This document shows positions 46,304 through 55,855 of a stretch of DNA of 64,000 nucleotides, piece after piece (position 1 is the stretch's first letter; the number at the start of each line of letters is the position of its first letter). The position numbers and the translations under genes are program-made. This DNA comes from JBEVJK01 sp963791325 (GTDB lineage: Bacteria; Pseudomonadota; Alphaproteobacteria; Rhizobiales; Rhizobiaceae), in NCBI GenBank assembly GCA_963791325.1, contig CAWBRU010000003.1, positions 186,001 to 250,000 on the forward strand, written 5' to 3'. The notes beneath the pieces are model-generated. The model was not told where the DNA came from, ran no database searches, and worked only from the letters and a program-made list of their open reading frames with translations.

Positions 46304-46576
46304 ATGGACAACTGGGACGACTACTTTCTCGATCTCGTCGAACAAGCACATCTCACCTTCCGCGGTGAGGTGGATGGCGAGATCGCCTTTGGTGCCCTGA
46401 AGGGTTCCTGGACCTGCGCTATGGCTCGCGCGACGGCTCCGCCTGCGCCAAGTTCTCTTGGGAGGCACGACGAAAACGACCCTTCTTGCGGCCGCAGATG
46501 GGTCGTGATCGGCATCGACGGCCGTCTCGTCGGCCACTTCATATCCACAACGGAAGGAGTCAGGCTTCGTTTGTGA
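46304..46576 (+). pseudogene. degraded conserved hypothetical gene
   Basis: MDNWDDYFLDLVEQAHLTF, GEIAFGALKG, then in another frame FLDLRYGSRDGSACAKFSW, and back in the first frame GRHDENDPSCGRRWVVIGID and GRLVGHF. Together these look like a small acidic protein seen in rhizobial plasmids and islands (recalled, not searched). Two compensating frame changes break it. Confidence 0.45.
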
Positions 46577-46642
46577 ACGCAGTTGACTTTTTCAAGCCTA
46601 GCCTAGACATTATCGGAGGCTTGAGGCGGTCGACAGCGCCCG

Positions 46643-48532
46643 TCAGGAAATGGCCTCGCTTTTAGTCCGGGCCGCTGAGGTCAGCCCGGCAACCTTCTTC
46701 AAGTGGGCTGCGGCGGTCACGCCGCCCGTGGTCATGGTCATGAGATCCAGTGTTTCGTCGTCGCTGTCGTCCACTTGGGTCAGCGCGGTGTCCATATAGC
46801 CGGAGCCGTTTCCCTTCCACTTCATGGCTTGCACGAAAATCAGCAGACTGACGATCCGGCCGGCGATAACGGCATTGTTCCTGAGGGTGCGCCAAGCCAG
46901 GCGTGGCCAGAAGGCAAGCGCGCTCTCGCGCGGCAGACCTGGTCGGCGTTCCGATGGGCGCATGAGGCGCAGAACGCCGGTCTGCAGCGGGTGCATGTTC
47001 TCCAGGGGAACGGAGGTTCCGAAGGTGACAAGCAGCTTGACCAGGCTATGCAGCGGGACATTGGTGGCCATGGCGCGGCGTAGCAGCGTGCGAACGTGCT
47101 TCGGCGAGTAGTAGAGCTGCCAAGCGTCTCGGTAGATGTTCTCCCATTCTTGCTTGGTCATGCGCTCATGGGGCATGCAAACGTGCTCGACGTCGTAGAT
47201 GTTCAGGTCGAGATCCATCTCGCGCCCGGCCTTCCAAAGCACCTGATGATCCTCCGACCCAGGCAACGGGGTAAGGCAGAAGAACTCGACGATATCCAGC
47301 GGCAGCTCGCGCTGAATGATGGAGATGTCGCGCCTGATCGTCTCAGGCGTGTCCGCAGGAAAGCCTAAGATATAGCCCGCGATGGTGATGATGCCTTTCG
47401 CCTTCCAGGCGAGCAGCATCTTGCGATATTCCGTGATCCTGTTCTGTCGCTTCTTGGCCGCTGCGAGATTGTCGGGGTTGATGTTCTCAAGCCCGATGAA
47501 AACGCGCGTGACCCCGGCCCGCTTGGCCTTCTCGATGAAGTTCGGGATTTTGTGGCAGAGCGTATCGACCTGGATCATCAGGCCAAGCGGAATGCCTTCC
47601 GTCTCGCGAAGCCATATCAGACGGTCGAAGATCGCCTCCCACTCGCGGTTTCGGGCAAAGTTGTCGTCGGTGATGAAGAACTTGTGGATGCCCGCGCCCC
47701 AGTTGATCCGCACCAGCTGCTCGACGTCCTCGGCAGACCGGAAGCGCGACTTGCGTCCTTGAACATTGATGATGGTGCAGAACGAGCATTGATAGGGGCA
47801 GCCGCGGCCGGCATCAAAGCTGGTGCTCAGACCGAGCGTGTGCCGGACCGAGGCCTTCGGCAGGAACGGCACCGGCGCGCCTTCGATCCTCGGCAGGTCG
47901 TTCATGAAGTTGTAGAGCGGCTTTAGCTCGCCTGACGCGGCATCGCGGAGCACGCCTTCGAGCCGGCCTTCCGCCTCGCCCGCGAACATCGAGATACCCA
48001 TTCTCCGGCACTCTTCGAGCCCGACCGCGTGACCGTCCAGCATGGCAAGGCAGCCGGAGATGTGAAATCCGCCCATCGCGACGGGGATGCCCGCGTCCCG
48101 GAAAGGACGGGCGATGTCGAGTGCTCTCGGATATTGGTTGGACTGGACACCGACAAGCGCGACAAGCCCGAAGTTGCCGTTTTGGCGAAGTCGCTGCAAG
48201 AGGCCGGGGATGTCGACGCGCGTGTTGGTCTCGTCAATCGCAACGATGTCGATGGCGATCCCAGATCCCAAGACTTCTCGATCGCTGCAATCGGCGGCAA
48301 GGCCATACAGTGCCGCCAAAGAGTTCGACGGGATCATCGCCCGCCACCAGCGGATCACATAGCCGTCGTCGTCATAGTGCGAGGGTTTGATGAGAATGAG
48401 CTGGAAGCGACGGTTCTCAGCGGCACGAGATTTGGGCAAACCCTGACCTTTGCGCTTGGAGGGCGAGGAGCGCGCCGCAACGTCCCGTCTGGCTGGCACA
48501 CCGTGACGCGAAGAGTACATCGTCCCGGTCAT
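46643..48532 (-). CDS. cobalamin-binding-type radical SAM protein of unknown function
   Basis: About 629 residues. An N-terminal B12-binding-like Rossmann region (FQLILIKPSHYDDDGYVIRW, then LVALVGVQSNQYPRALDIAR and IPVAMGGFHISG) is followed by the radical SAM core: FDAGRGCPYQCSFCTIINVQ near 240-255 holds the CxxxCxxC cluster ligands. FFITDDNFARNREWEAIF, RVFIGLENINPDNL and FCLTPLPGSEDH continue the barrel. This is the class B layout of methyltransferases and related enzymes; members of this subgroup are, to my knowledge, uncharacterised. No partner gene adjoins. The start is uncertain (48520, 48532 or 48613); ribosome sites are weak. Confidence 0.85.
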   Translation of the reverse strand: MTGTMYSSRHGVPARRDVAARSSPSKRKGQGLPKSRAAENRRFQLILIKPSHYDDDGYVIRWWRAMIPSNSLAALYGLAADCSDREVLGSGIAIDIVAIDETNTRVDIPGLLQRLRQNGNFGLVALVGVQSNQYPRALDIARPFRDAGIPVAMGGFHISGCLAMLDGHAVGLEECRRMGISMFAGEAEGRLEGVLRDAASGELKPLYNFMNDLPRIEGAPVPFLPKASVRHTLGLSTSFDAGRGCPYQCSFCTIINVQGRKSRFRSAEDVEQLVRINWGAGIHKFFITDDNFARNREWEAIFDRLIWLRETEGIPLGLMIQVDTLCHKIPNFIEKAKRAGVTRVFIGLENINPDNLAAAKKRQNRITEYRKMLLAWKAKGIITIAGYILGFPADTPETIRRDISIIQRELPLDIVEFFCLTPLPGSEDHQVLWKAGREMDLDLNIYDVEHVCMPHERMTKQEWENIYRDAWQLYYSPKHVRTLLRRAMATNVPLHSLVKLLVTFGTSVPLENMHPLQTGVLRLMRPSERRPGLPRESALAFWPRLAWRTLRNNAVIAGRIVSLLIFVQAMKWKGNGSGYMDTALTQVDDSDDETLDLMTMTTGGVTAAAHLKKVAGLTSAARTKSEAIS

Positions 48533-48889
48533 GGGTGACAACTCGCTGGGTGCGGGGGTGAGCGTCCAGGCAAGTTCATCTGGTCCGCCCACCCAGAGGG
48601 AGGCTTCTCCCAAAGTCCAACAATTTTACTTTGATTCGAGTTATCGGAAAATTAACCGCAGCCTATCTGTTGTGGGTAACTACCGGCGCGTGTGAGCCCC
48701 GTGCCCCAGGCAAGCCGCGATGGCGACCGGCTCCGACAGACCGCCGTCATGCTCCAAGTACATCCATCTGGCGATCGGCAGGACGGGAGGTACAAGCGGT
48801 TGAGCGGTCACCTGACGATGTTGAGCGCGCACCGATCATTCATGACCATCTCGGCCAGCGCCTCGGGCCAGTGTCGATTGTCGCGGCCG

Positions 48890-49081
48890 TCAGCGACATT
48901 TCAGGCCGAGAGCCCGGCCGTGCTTCTGCACGAGGGCGTGGATTTCGTCTGAGGCAAGCCCTGGAAATTGCGGCGCTAGCTCGCGCGCGACCGCCATCGC
49001 GTCGAGATAGGCTCCGACCGGCATGGTCCAGAGCCTCTGGCGGATGGCCTGCGACAGCCGCTCCTCGTCATGCTCGTCCAT
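48890..49081 (-). CDS. small hypothetical protein
   Basis: A 63-residue helical protein (MDEHDEERLSQAIRQRLW, AMAVARELAPQFPGLASDEI). The balanced charge and helical pattern suggest a real product, and similar short proteins are, from memory, common in rhizobia. No domain is recognised and the ribosome site is poor. Confidence 0.4.
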   Translation of the reverse strand: MDEHDEERLSQAIRQRLWTMPVGAYLDAMAVARELAPQFPGLASDEIHALVQKHGRALGLKCR

Positions 49082-49221
49082 TGAAGGACTTTAGGGCTTC
49101 AGCAAGCTGCCTGGTATTCGAATTCAATACCGGCAGCCGCGGCAGCCAGAGGGACGCCATGTTTGCAGAAGGCGGGGCCTGGCCGCCGCTCGGGCCCAGC
49201 GCCGGGCGTTTGGGGTGCTGC

Positions 49222-49530
49222 TCAGACAGGCTTCAGCTCCTCCTGCAACTCTTCCTGAGCGAAGCGGCCATACCATTTGAGTGCCGACTTCGGGTGAATG
49301 GCGAGTAGTCGGGCAGCTTCCGCCGCAGGCATCCGCGCTCGCCAGCGGCGTTTCAGCCACTCGCGGGCGTCAGCGGTTAAATCGAGCTTGCCCGGAACTC
49401 TCACGTTGGACGGGGCGGGGTCGATTTCGACGGCGAGTAACTGGCCGATTTCGCGAAGTTGGGTGTCAGCAAGAGTGCGGATTTGATGCAGTGCAACACG
49501 CAATTCTTCCAACCGTTTCGTCTCGCTCAA
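49222..49530 (-). CDS. hypothetical protein with helical N-terminus
   Basis: A 102-residue protein starting at TTG 49530 with AGGAG upstream. The N-terminal half (MSETKRLEELRVALHQIRTL) is a likely coiled coil. The C-terminal half (LKRRWRARMPAAEAARLLAI, then KSALKWYGRFAQEELQEEL) has the spacing of a helix-turn-helix. Possibly a DNA-binding accessory protein; no family recognised. Confidence 0.42.
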   Translation of the reverse strand: MSETKRLEELRVALHQIRTLADTQLREIGQLLAVEIDPAPSNVRVPGKLDLTADAREWLKRRWRARMPAAEAARLLAIHPKSALKWYGRFAQEELQEELKPV

Positions 49531-49755
49531 GTATAGCTCCTATTCGGGTATCGCTGGTGTGCCAATCATATGAGATACACCGTCCGCGGTAGAGTATCAA
49601 TCAGACATCCGCTTGCCCCGATACGGTGGCGACGCGCGCCCCCCGCGGGCTGGTCTTCCGTTTCTCTTCGTTGACCACCCATTCGGCCCGCGGCGGCTCC
49701 TGAGGCTGAGCCAGGCGCTCTGCGTGCTCCTTCAGCTCTTTTTCGCCAGCGAAAG

Positions 49756-50121
49756 TTACGACGGAAACCCCCGCGTCGACATTGGCGCCCGCCGCCATCT
49801 CGGGATGCATGCTACCTCAGGCTGGTCCGCCCCTGGTTGCGCCGCGAGAGTGACCGTGTTGGCAGCGATGGAGTCAGAGTTGGCGTCAGGATATACGAAG
49901 ATTGGAAGTTTCAAGGGCCCGTCGAAAGAACAAGGGCCCCCCTTTGTATTGCATTCGATGGCGGCCGAGCCAGCCGCTCCCATTTCGGCGTACGTTATCC
50001 AACCTACTACAACGAAGGCGACCAGCGGCGCCACCACAGTGCACGCGAGCAGGGTCCGAACTCGTCCATCATCCCCACAAACAAGTGCGGCTTCAACGTT
50101 CGTTTCTGGCCAACGATACAT
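49756..50121 (-). CDS. hypothetical protein with one membrane segment
   Basis: A 121-residue frame with one hydrophobic segment (LLACTVVAPLVAFVVVGWI) followed by a Cys-containing stretch (ECNTKGGPCSFDGPLKLP). No family is recognised. A 69-codon frame at 49601-49810 overlaps its end. Support is weak. Confidence 0.28.
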   Translation of the reverse strand: MYRWPETNVEAALVCGDDGRVRTLLACTVVAPLVAFVVVGWITYAEMGAAGSAAIECNTKGGPCSFDGPLKLPIFVYPDANSDSIAANTVTLAAQPGADQPEVACIPRWRRAPMSTRGFPS

Positions 50122-50301
50122 CTGCGGAAGTTGCGCGTGGTCCTTCTCCTCGCCTCTCTCCGCGACTACAAAACTTCAACAGTCCGTCGTTTGCTCGGTG
50201 GGGCCGGTCAAAGTCACTAAGGCCCGTTTCGTGTGAGACTGGTGGGCGCCGTAAAGAGCAAATCAGAGCCATCGGCAAGGCCTGGTCGAAGAAAATCCGT
50301 G

Positions 50302-50502
50302 CCAGTTTTCTGTTACGCAGGCCGACTTGGCCGACGCGCTCGGCTTTTCGGTCGTCCTCACCAACCGAATTCTCCAGGAGCTTCGCTCCAGCGGCTTGGT
50401 GAGATGGATCGGGCAACGGTCGAGATCCTGGATCGGGCCGGCTTGGAGAGCTTGGCCAAGCTCAACTCCCGCTACCTCAATCGGGCACGCAAATCCCGCT
50501 GA
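50302..50502 (+). pseudogene. Crp/Fnr-family regulator, C-terminal HTH fragment
   Basis: TQADLADALGFSVVLTNRIL and QELRSSGLVRW are the HTH of a Crp/Fnr regulator. After one base change of frame near 50410 the sequence continues VEILDRAGLESLAKLNSRYL and stops. The ligand-binding domain is missing, so this is a remnant. Confidence 0.6.
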
Positions 50503-50559
50503 GTGGCCGTCCTGAGTTTGCGCACTTCAGGCCCTCTGCTGCTTAGCCTCGACCTCCCT

Positions 50560-50782
50560 CTACCAGGCAATCTGCAAGTCGAGTGAGGTCTCCATGAGCT
50601 GCTCCTGGGTGTCGCGTACACGCACGATCATCAAGCGCTGAGTGCTGTCCCGCAGCTTATCTTTGCGATGTCGGGCAGAGCCGCATGTGCCCTTTAGCCT
50701 CCTCATGATCAGCGCATTCGATTCCCGCCTCGTCGCGGATCCATGTCTCACCATCGAAAGTGTCAATGAAGTAGCGGGACAT
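50560..50782 (-). pseudogene. DUF6894 family gene, frameshifted
   Basis: MSRYFIDTFDGETWIRDEAG is the DUF6894 start and RLMIVRVRDTQEQLMETSL its C-terminal strand, joined across two frame changes near 50,690. It is a degraded relative of the intact gene at 39794-40075. Confidence 0.55.
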
Positions 50783-51262
50783 GGCAGACCCTGGGCAGGA
50801 GCGTCTTCCAACTGTCTGCGAGCGCGAGATGTTCCAGACCTCCGGGCGTCCCTGCCCAAAGTCGCGCCGAACGAGATGGTCAAGCGCGACCATCGGTTTA
50901 CCGTAACGATGCGGATTAACTTCGGGCAGTTCGATCCACCGCTACACGTCGCTGGTTGCCCGAAGTTGCTACCGAGCGGCTTCAAAGCCTTCAAGGGCAG
51001 CGCCGAAGTGGTCGATCATCAAGTGACAACCAATTATCCAGCCTTAGCAATCAGCTCACGCCCTCGTCGCCAAATTCCAGGATAATTTAAATTAATTACT
51101 GCGAGAACTTCTTTGATCAAATGCTATACTCGTTGTCTTGCCTCAACATTGATTGCCTGTTACGTGAACCGGCTTAGTGTAGCTATCTAAGGCAAATAAG
51201 AGCATTTTCAATCACTAGCCCTCTCCCTGTGTCAGGGGCAAGTTTTTAGGAAGGACTTGACC

Positions 51263-51553
51263 ATGAAACGCTACTTTTCGCTTGCACTCGCTGTTTCGAT
51301 TATTGGTTTGGCCGGCTCAGCTATGGCCGCTGAGGTGGATATGTCGAAGCTCACCTGCAAAGAGGTCGGTGCCATGCCGGCCGGCAAGACTATTGCCATC
51401 GCCATGTGGGTGAACGGGTACGTCCATGGAAAGGCCGGCAACGCCACCATTGACGGTGACAAGGCGGAGGAAAATGCAGGGAAGGTGGCTGCCTATTGTA
51501 AGAACAACGCCGATGCCACGCTTGCGAGCGCGATAGAGGCAGTCTCAAAATAG
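51263..51553 (+). CDS. HdeA/HdeB-family acid-stress chaperone-like protein
   Basis: A 96-residue periplasmic protein. Signal peptide MKRYFSLALAVSIIGLAGSA, ending MAAE, is followed by LTCKEVGAMPAGKTIAIAMW and VAAYCKNNADATLASAIEAV. The two cysteines 40-50 residues apart would form the HdeA-type disulfide. HdeA chaperones protect periplasmic proteins at low pH. AGGAAGG precedes the ATG at 51263; a TTG at 51257 is an alternative. It stands alone. Confidence 0.78.
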   Translation: MKRYFSLALAVSIIGLAGSAMAAEVDMSKLTCKEVGAMPAGKTIAIAMWVNGYVHGKAGNATIDGDKAEENAGKVAAYCKNNADATLASAIEAVSK

Positions 51554-51924
51554 TAGCGGAACGCCATTGACAAAGCCGCTTCCCGCACGCAGCCGCTGAT
51601 ATATAGCGCTCGGGACGGCTTTGCGATGACACATGGCTCCTGGGGGCCCGCCTTAGGGCGCGCTTCATGTTGCACGAAAGTTGATAGCTGCCCGGAGTTG
51701 AGGTGAGTTCTTTGTTTTCTGGCATCTCAAGGGTCAGGTGGTCAAGACCTAACGCGCCGAGTGCCCTTTTCCTCATCTCGCACCTCGAATTTCCTTGGCG
51801 CGAACCCGGATGCGGATTCACTCTCGCCGAAAGCGTCGGAGAGTGCACTGACGAGGCCCTGTCCCCCAACTACCTCATGGGCATACACCGATCTCTGCTG
51901 ACGGGAATTAGAAGGAAGAAGGCA
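51554..51924. other. intergenic stretch
   Basis: No supportable gene between the HdeA-like and DUF2541-like genes; the longer open frame leading into 51925 lacks a ribosome site before that position. Confidence 0.4.
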
Positions 51925-52338
51925 ATGAACATCAAGACCCTCAGATCACAAGCCTTATTTGTAGTCACATCGGCCGCTCTTATGGGCGCTGCAGGAACGG
52001 CAGGAGCTGCAGAACAATGGTTTGTGCTCGGCGAGCAGACAGTCAAAGCTGCCGATCCAAGCGCCAACATCAATAGCGAAGGCAATCGGTGGAAGAAGGA
52101 CGTCAAGTGGGTGAAACTCTCAGCAGAGGGTGCCGATGTGAAGCTCGACAAGGTCGTCCTTCACTGGGACAATCGCCGGGACGACACAATTTCCGATCTG
52201 GGAGTCTTGAAATCGGGAGGGCAGACGGCCGCCAAGGATGCTCCGGGACGCAAAGGGCGCCTCACGAGGGTGACGGTCCAGTACGAAATCCTCAATGGTG
52301 CTAAGACTGCCACCCTCAAGGTGTGGGGATACGACTGA
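51925..52338 (+). CDS. secreted DUF2541-like protein
   Basis: A 137-residue exported protein with signal peptide MNIKTLRSQALFVVTSAALM (cleavage near AGAAE) and a beta-rich domain with WFVLGEQTVKAADP, KDVKWVKLSAEGADVKLDKV and TATLKVWGYD at the end. The strand order resembles the YaaI/DUF2541 family of small periplasmic proteins, function unknown. AAGGAAG precedes ATG 51925. The assignment is by pattern and needs a profile check. Confidence 0.62.
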   Translation: MNIKTLRSQALFVVTSAALMGAAGTAGAAEQWFVLGEQTVKAADPSANINSEGNRWKKDVKWVKLSAEGADVKLDKVVLHWDNRRDDTISDLGVLKSGGQTAAKDAPGRKGRLTRVTVQYEILNGAKTATLKVWGYD

Positions 52339-52767
52339 GAGGAAGGCGGCCATCAGGGCGTCGCTTTCCCAGTGAAGAGAAAGCAGCTCGCTGGGTGTTG
52401 CCTCAGAGCAGGGGCGCAGCTAGCACGACCTCGGCTGGCTGCCTCCGCTGGTTGTGAGCTGATTGGCGCCATCCCAATTCCGGCACGAGCGACGGACCAG
52501 CCGCGGCCAAGCAAATGGGACTCAAATTTTTCCGATGTGGAGCGAACTGCCAGTCTTCTGTACAATCCCGGCAAGCTGAGGATGCGCCGCGTAGAGGTCG
52601 GCGGATGCAATTAAAAGCGTACCTGCGCCAACTGGAAGGGCAGCTATCGGCCGATGAACTCGCTACCCATGGCCGTGCCAGAACTCAGCCGGGCTTAGGA
52701 GGTATTTCGCCGAGCTCAGCGATCGAAATTGCGACTGATGGGTTGTCGGCGATCTGGGGAGGTCCGC
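52339..52767. other. intergenic stretch
   Basis: No supportable gene. A GGGGAGG ribosome site at its end belongs to the permease gene. Confidence 0.4.
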
Positions 52768-53883
52768 ATGGCACAGTCTCCGGAAATCAGAGACGCTGAC
52801 GATACCAGACCAAGTCTGGAGACGCGCGTTACGGACCTGGTTGTTCGTTTGGCATTCCTGGCTCTTTTCGCATACTGGTCTCTCGAGCTCGTCAAGCCGT
52901 TCCTGCCAGTCGTCATATGGTCGGTTCTTCTTGCCGTGGCTCTCTACCCAGCATACGCCTGGTTGGCCAGGCTCCTGGGAGGGCGCCGCGGCGTTTCGGC
53001 CGCGTTAATCACCGGGCTGATGCTTCTTATTGTAATTGGTCCGTTGAGCGTTCTCGCCGTTAACATGACAGAATCAGTGCAGTCGCTTACGGCAAGTCTG
53101 CAGGCTGGACTACTGAGGGTCCCTCCACCTCCCACTCGGGTCGCCGAATGGCCGCTGGTTGGGGATAAGATAGCCGAAGCCTGGAGCGTCGCGTCGAGGG
53201 GCCTTGATGAAGCTGTCCAGAAATTCGGACCCTCGTTGCTTCCCGCTGGCAGCGTCGTCCTGACGAAGATCGCCGCGCTAGGCGGCGATTTGCTGAAGTT
53301 CGTTGCCTCCGTCATTATCGCGGGGTTCCTTTTTCTTCCGGGACCCCGGCTCGCCGCGGGGACCCGGCAGTTCGTAGCGCGTTTGGTAGCGCCCCGCGGC
53401 GCACAGTTCGTCGACATGGCCGGAGCTACGATCCGCAATGTCTCGCGGGGGATTATTGGCGTCGCTCTGCTGCAGACAATCCTCGCCGACGCTGTCTTTC
53501 AGGTAGGTGGTGTGCCTGCTGCGAGCCTGCTGGCCTTCGCAGTCCTGATCCTGTGTATTGCCCAGATTGGGCCCGCCCCCGTCTTCCTAGGAGTCATCAT
53601 CTGGGGTTGGAGCACGATGACGCCATTGGCGGCGCTGCTCCTCACGATTGTCTTGATCCCTGTCGGACTCCTAGACAATGTCTTGAAGCCAATTTTGATG
53701 GCGCGCGGCCTCGAAACTCCCACGCTCATTATCCTCACCGGCGTGATCGGCGGGACACTTACGAACGGATTGATCGGGCTCTTCCTAGGTCCAATCGTGC
53801 TTGCCGTTTTTTACGAGCTGGTCGCTGAATGGGTTCAGCTCAATGGCTCAGACAGATCGGAGGAACAGAAGCAAGATTCTTAG
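52768..53883 (+). CDS. AI-2E family transporter
   Basis: A 371-residue membrane protein with about eight segments. The family features are the paired N-terminal helices (LAFLALFAYWSLELVKPFLP, then VIWSVLLAVALYPAYAWLAR), a long amphipathic periplasmic part, and GVIGGTLTNGLIGLFLGPIVL near the C-terminus with the glycine-rich loop. Members export autoinducer-2 or exchange Na+/H+; the substrate here is unknown. ATG 52768 has GGGGAGG; upstream starts are less likely. Confidence 0.88.
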   Translation: MAQSPEIRDADDTRPSLETRVTDLVVRLAFLALFAYWSLELVKPFLPVVIWSVLLAVALYPAYAWLARLLGGRRGVSAALITGLMLLIVIGPLSVLAVNMTESVQSLTASLQAGLLRVPPPPTRVAEWPLVGDKIAEAWSVASRGLDEAVQKFGPSLLPAGSVVLTKIAALGGDLLKFVASVIIAGFLFLPGPRLAAGTRQFVARLVAPRGAQFVDMAGATIRNVSRGIIGVALLQTILADAVFQVGGVPAASLLAFAVLILCIAQIGPAPVFLGVIIWGWSTMTPLAALLLTIVLIPVGLLDNVLKPILMARGLETPTLIILTGVIGGTLTNGLIGLFLGPIVLAVFYELVAEWVQLNGSDRSEEQKQDS

Positions 53884-54217
53884 AACGATGACGTAGTTGC
53901 AAGACGTCGGATTGCCGGTGAGGGTTCGGCTCACCGACCCAGCCATAGTAGTGGCCGTGCGAATGAGGTGCTGGGCGGGCTGGAGGCGCGTCGGCAGACG
54001 AACCGCAAGACCCGAAGCATATGCGAAAGAATCTGGATTGACAGCCAGCCTCGGGCCTGCTGCCGCTGGGCAAACTACTGCTTGAAACGCAGTTCCTCTT
54101 TCTCTCGCTCGGTCAATACGCCACTGGCCAGGAACCCTCGCGGCAGCCAATCGCGAAGGGGAAGAATATCCGGATTTCGGCTCATCCACAAAGCCGGTCG
54201 CCTTGCGCATGAGATTC

Positions 54218-54480
54218 TCTAAATAGCGGACGGAATCGGAAATGGCGCTCCGTTCGCTCGAGGGCGACTTGCTGCCGGTGCCAAGCAGGGTAGCGAACCG
54301 TCTTTGATCCACGGCAGTAAGGACAAGTTTGGACCGAAACTTACAGCCGTACCGGTGACAAGCTTCCAACTGCGGTCGTGTCAGCGTGTCGCTGGCGCGA
54401 ACTTGACTGCCGTCAAGGACAGCCAGCAGTGCAAGGATGGGACCGGGTGCCCTGAGAATCAAACTTCGCAACACGCGCAT
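54218..54480 (-). pseudogene. degraded small exported protein gene
   Basis: MRVLRSLILRAPGPILALLA is a signal peptide; CHRYGCKFRSKLVLTAVDQR and AISDSVRYLENLMRKATG follow a Cys-x-x-Tyr-Gly-Cys protein pattern common in alphaproteobacteria (recalled). Downstream the frame continues to 53848 without family-like sequence, while another frame reads LRDWLPRGFLASGVLTEREK. I read this as a truncated or frameshifted gene. Confidence 0.35.
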
Positions 54481-54642
54481 AGCGCATCGGCTGAAACGCC
54501 CAGCCGCAATGCTCTACGAAGACCGGGTTTCATTCGCGGATGTGTTTTCTAAGTGGCCACTGTGGCTTTTCTGCACTTGTGGCCTTGTGGTTCACGATTA
54601 TGATACCTGGGCTTCATTCTGACACTGGAGGGGACTGCTAGG

Positions 54643-54783
54643 ATGAAAAGAGTTCTCATGGGAATTCTGGCAGCAGCATTGGCCGTGTCGAGCCTCAGCG
54701 CCTGTGGCACGCTCGGCAAGGGTAAAGGAAAGGCTCCGCCGCCGGTCGAAGTCGCTCCGGAGCCTGCACCAGTCTATAAGTAG
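54643..54783 (+). CDS. small lipoprotein (46 residues)
   Basis: ATG 54643 to TAG 54781. MKRVLMGILAAALAVSSLSAC has a lipobox with Cys21, followed by GTLGKGKGKAPPPVEVAPEP and a short tail. Tiny Lys/Pro-rich lipoproteins of this shape (entericidin- or LptM-like) anchor in the outer membrane. GGAGGGG lies upstream and a strong terminator 17 bases downstream, which supports expression as a single gene. Confidence 0.7.
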   Translation: MKRVLMGILAAALAVSSLSACGTLGKGKGKAPPPVEVAPEPAPVYK

Positions 54784-54799
54784 GCAGGTTTAATTCCTA

Positions 54800-54836
54800 G
54801 CTGATGGGGTCCCCGGGACTCCATCAGCTCTTTTTG
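54800..54836 (+). terminator. intrinsic terminator of the small lipoprotein gene
   Basis: Stem GCTGATGGGGTCC / GGACTCCATCAGC (13 bp with one G-T pair), loop CCG, followed by TCTTTTT. Confidence 0.85.
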
Positions 54837-54998
54837 GGTTGAGCGCTCCTGGCTTGTGCCAACTGGCCAGGTAGGTTTTTGGCGTTGGCCATGTCACGAT
54901 CGCATGTCTTGCGCCATGCGCCCGAAATGATTTGAAGATTCTCCTACAGGCATATCGCTGTGCGGCCGAGGGCTCCGTGCACCTCATGAGGCACCTCG

Positions 54999-55758
54999 AT
55001 GCGAGGCCGGTCCATCAAACTTTCGGCGCCCCGACGTTTAGTCTGCGACCTGATGAGATTCTCCAAACCGGTGCCGCGGGTGGCCGTTCAGCGCCGGATG
55101 AATCTGGCAAGTCTGCGAACAGCGAGAGCAAGCGCAGGTCAGCACATTTCCTGGACTGCAATCATGGTCAAGGGGTACGCCTTGCTTGCCCAGGACGTCC
55201 CGGAGCTCCGCCGAGCGTATGTCAAACTGCCCTGGCCACACCTCTACGAGTATGTGGCCAGCATTGCCTCAATCACCCATGAGCGCGATGTCGATGGTGA
55301 GCGTGCGGTCTTGGTGAGCCTGATCAAGCAGCCCGAGCACCGATCCGTTAGGGGACTTGACAAGGTCATATCTGAGGTCCGCTCGCGACCGGTGAGCGAA
55401 GTGAAGGATTTCCGAAAAGCACTGTCGTTCGCGCAGCTGCCCGCTCCAGCTCGGTGGCTTCTCTTCTGGCTTGGTTTGAACATTGCAGCGCAGCGAGCCA
55501 ACCGCTTCGGCACCTTTCAGTTCTCTGTCTATTCCGGGTTAGGCTCCGAGTTCCCTCAATCCGCTTACACCCCTGACCACGCTCCTGAACTACGGTCCGA
55601 TCGAGGCGGACGGGGCGGTGAACGTGCGCATTCATTATGATCATCGGGTCATGGATGGCGCGAGCGTCGCCCGTGCCCTGGCCAGGTTCGAAGAGATTCT
55701 GAACGGACCGGTTGTGGACGAACTCAGGCTTTCTGCAGGCCAGTTCCGGGCGACCTGA
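54999..55758 (+). pseudogene. 2-oxoacid dehydrogenase E2-type acyltransferase domain, one frameshift
   Basis: A stand-alone catalytic domain of about 250 residues without lipoyl or subunit-binding domains. SAPRRLVCDLMRFSKPVPRV and the central part lead to GTFQFSVYSGLG; then the frame shifts near 55,550 and continues LTTLLNYGPIEADGAVNVRI and HYDHRVMDGASVARALARFE, which contains the catalytic His and Asp (DHRVMDG). Stand-alone members occur in rhizobia with unknown substrate. Only one break is seen. Confidence 0.7.
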
Positions 55759-55855
55759 GCTCACTCTCTGAGGCGAAGCATGCCCTGCTGCTGTCAGGAG
55801 AATGATATTAGCCCAGAGGCTATTCCCTGGACCAATTCGATTGTTGCCATGATGA

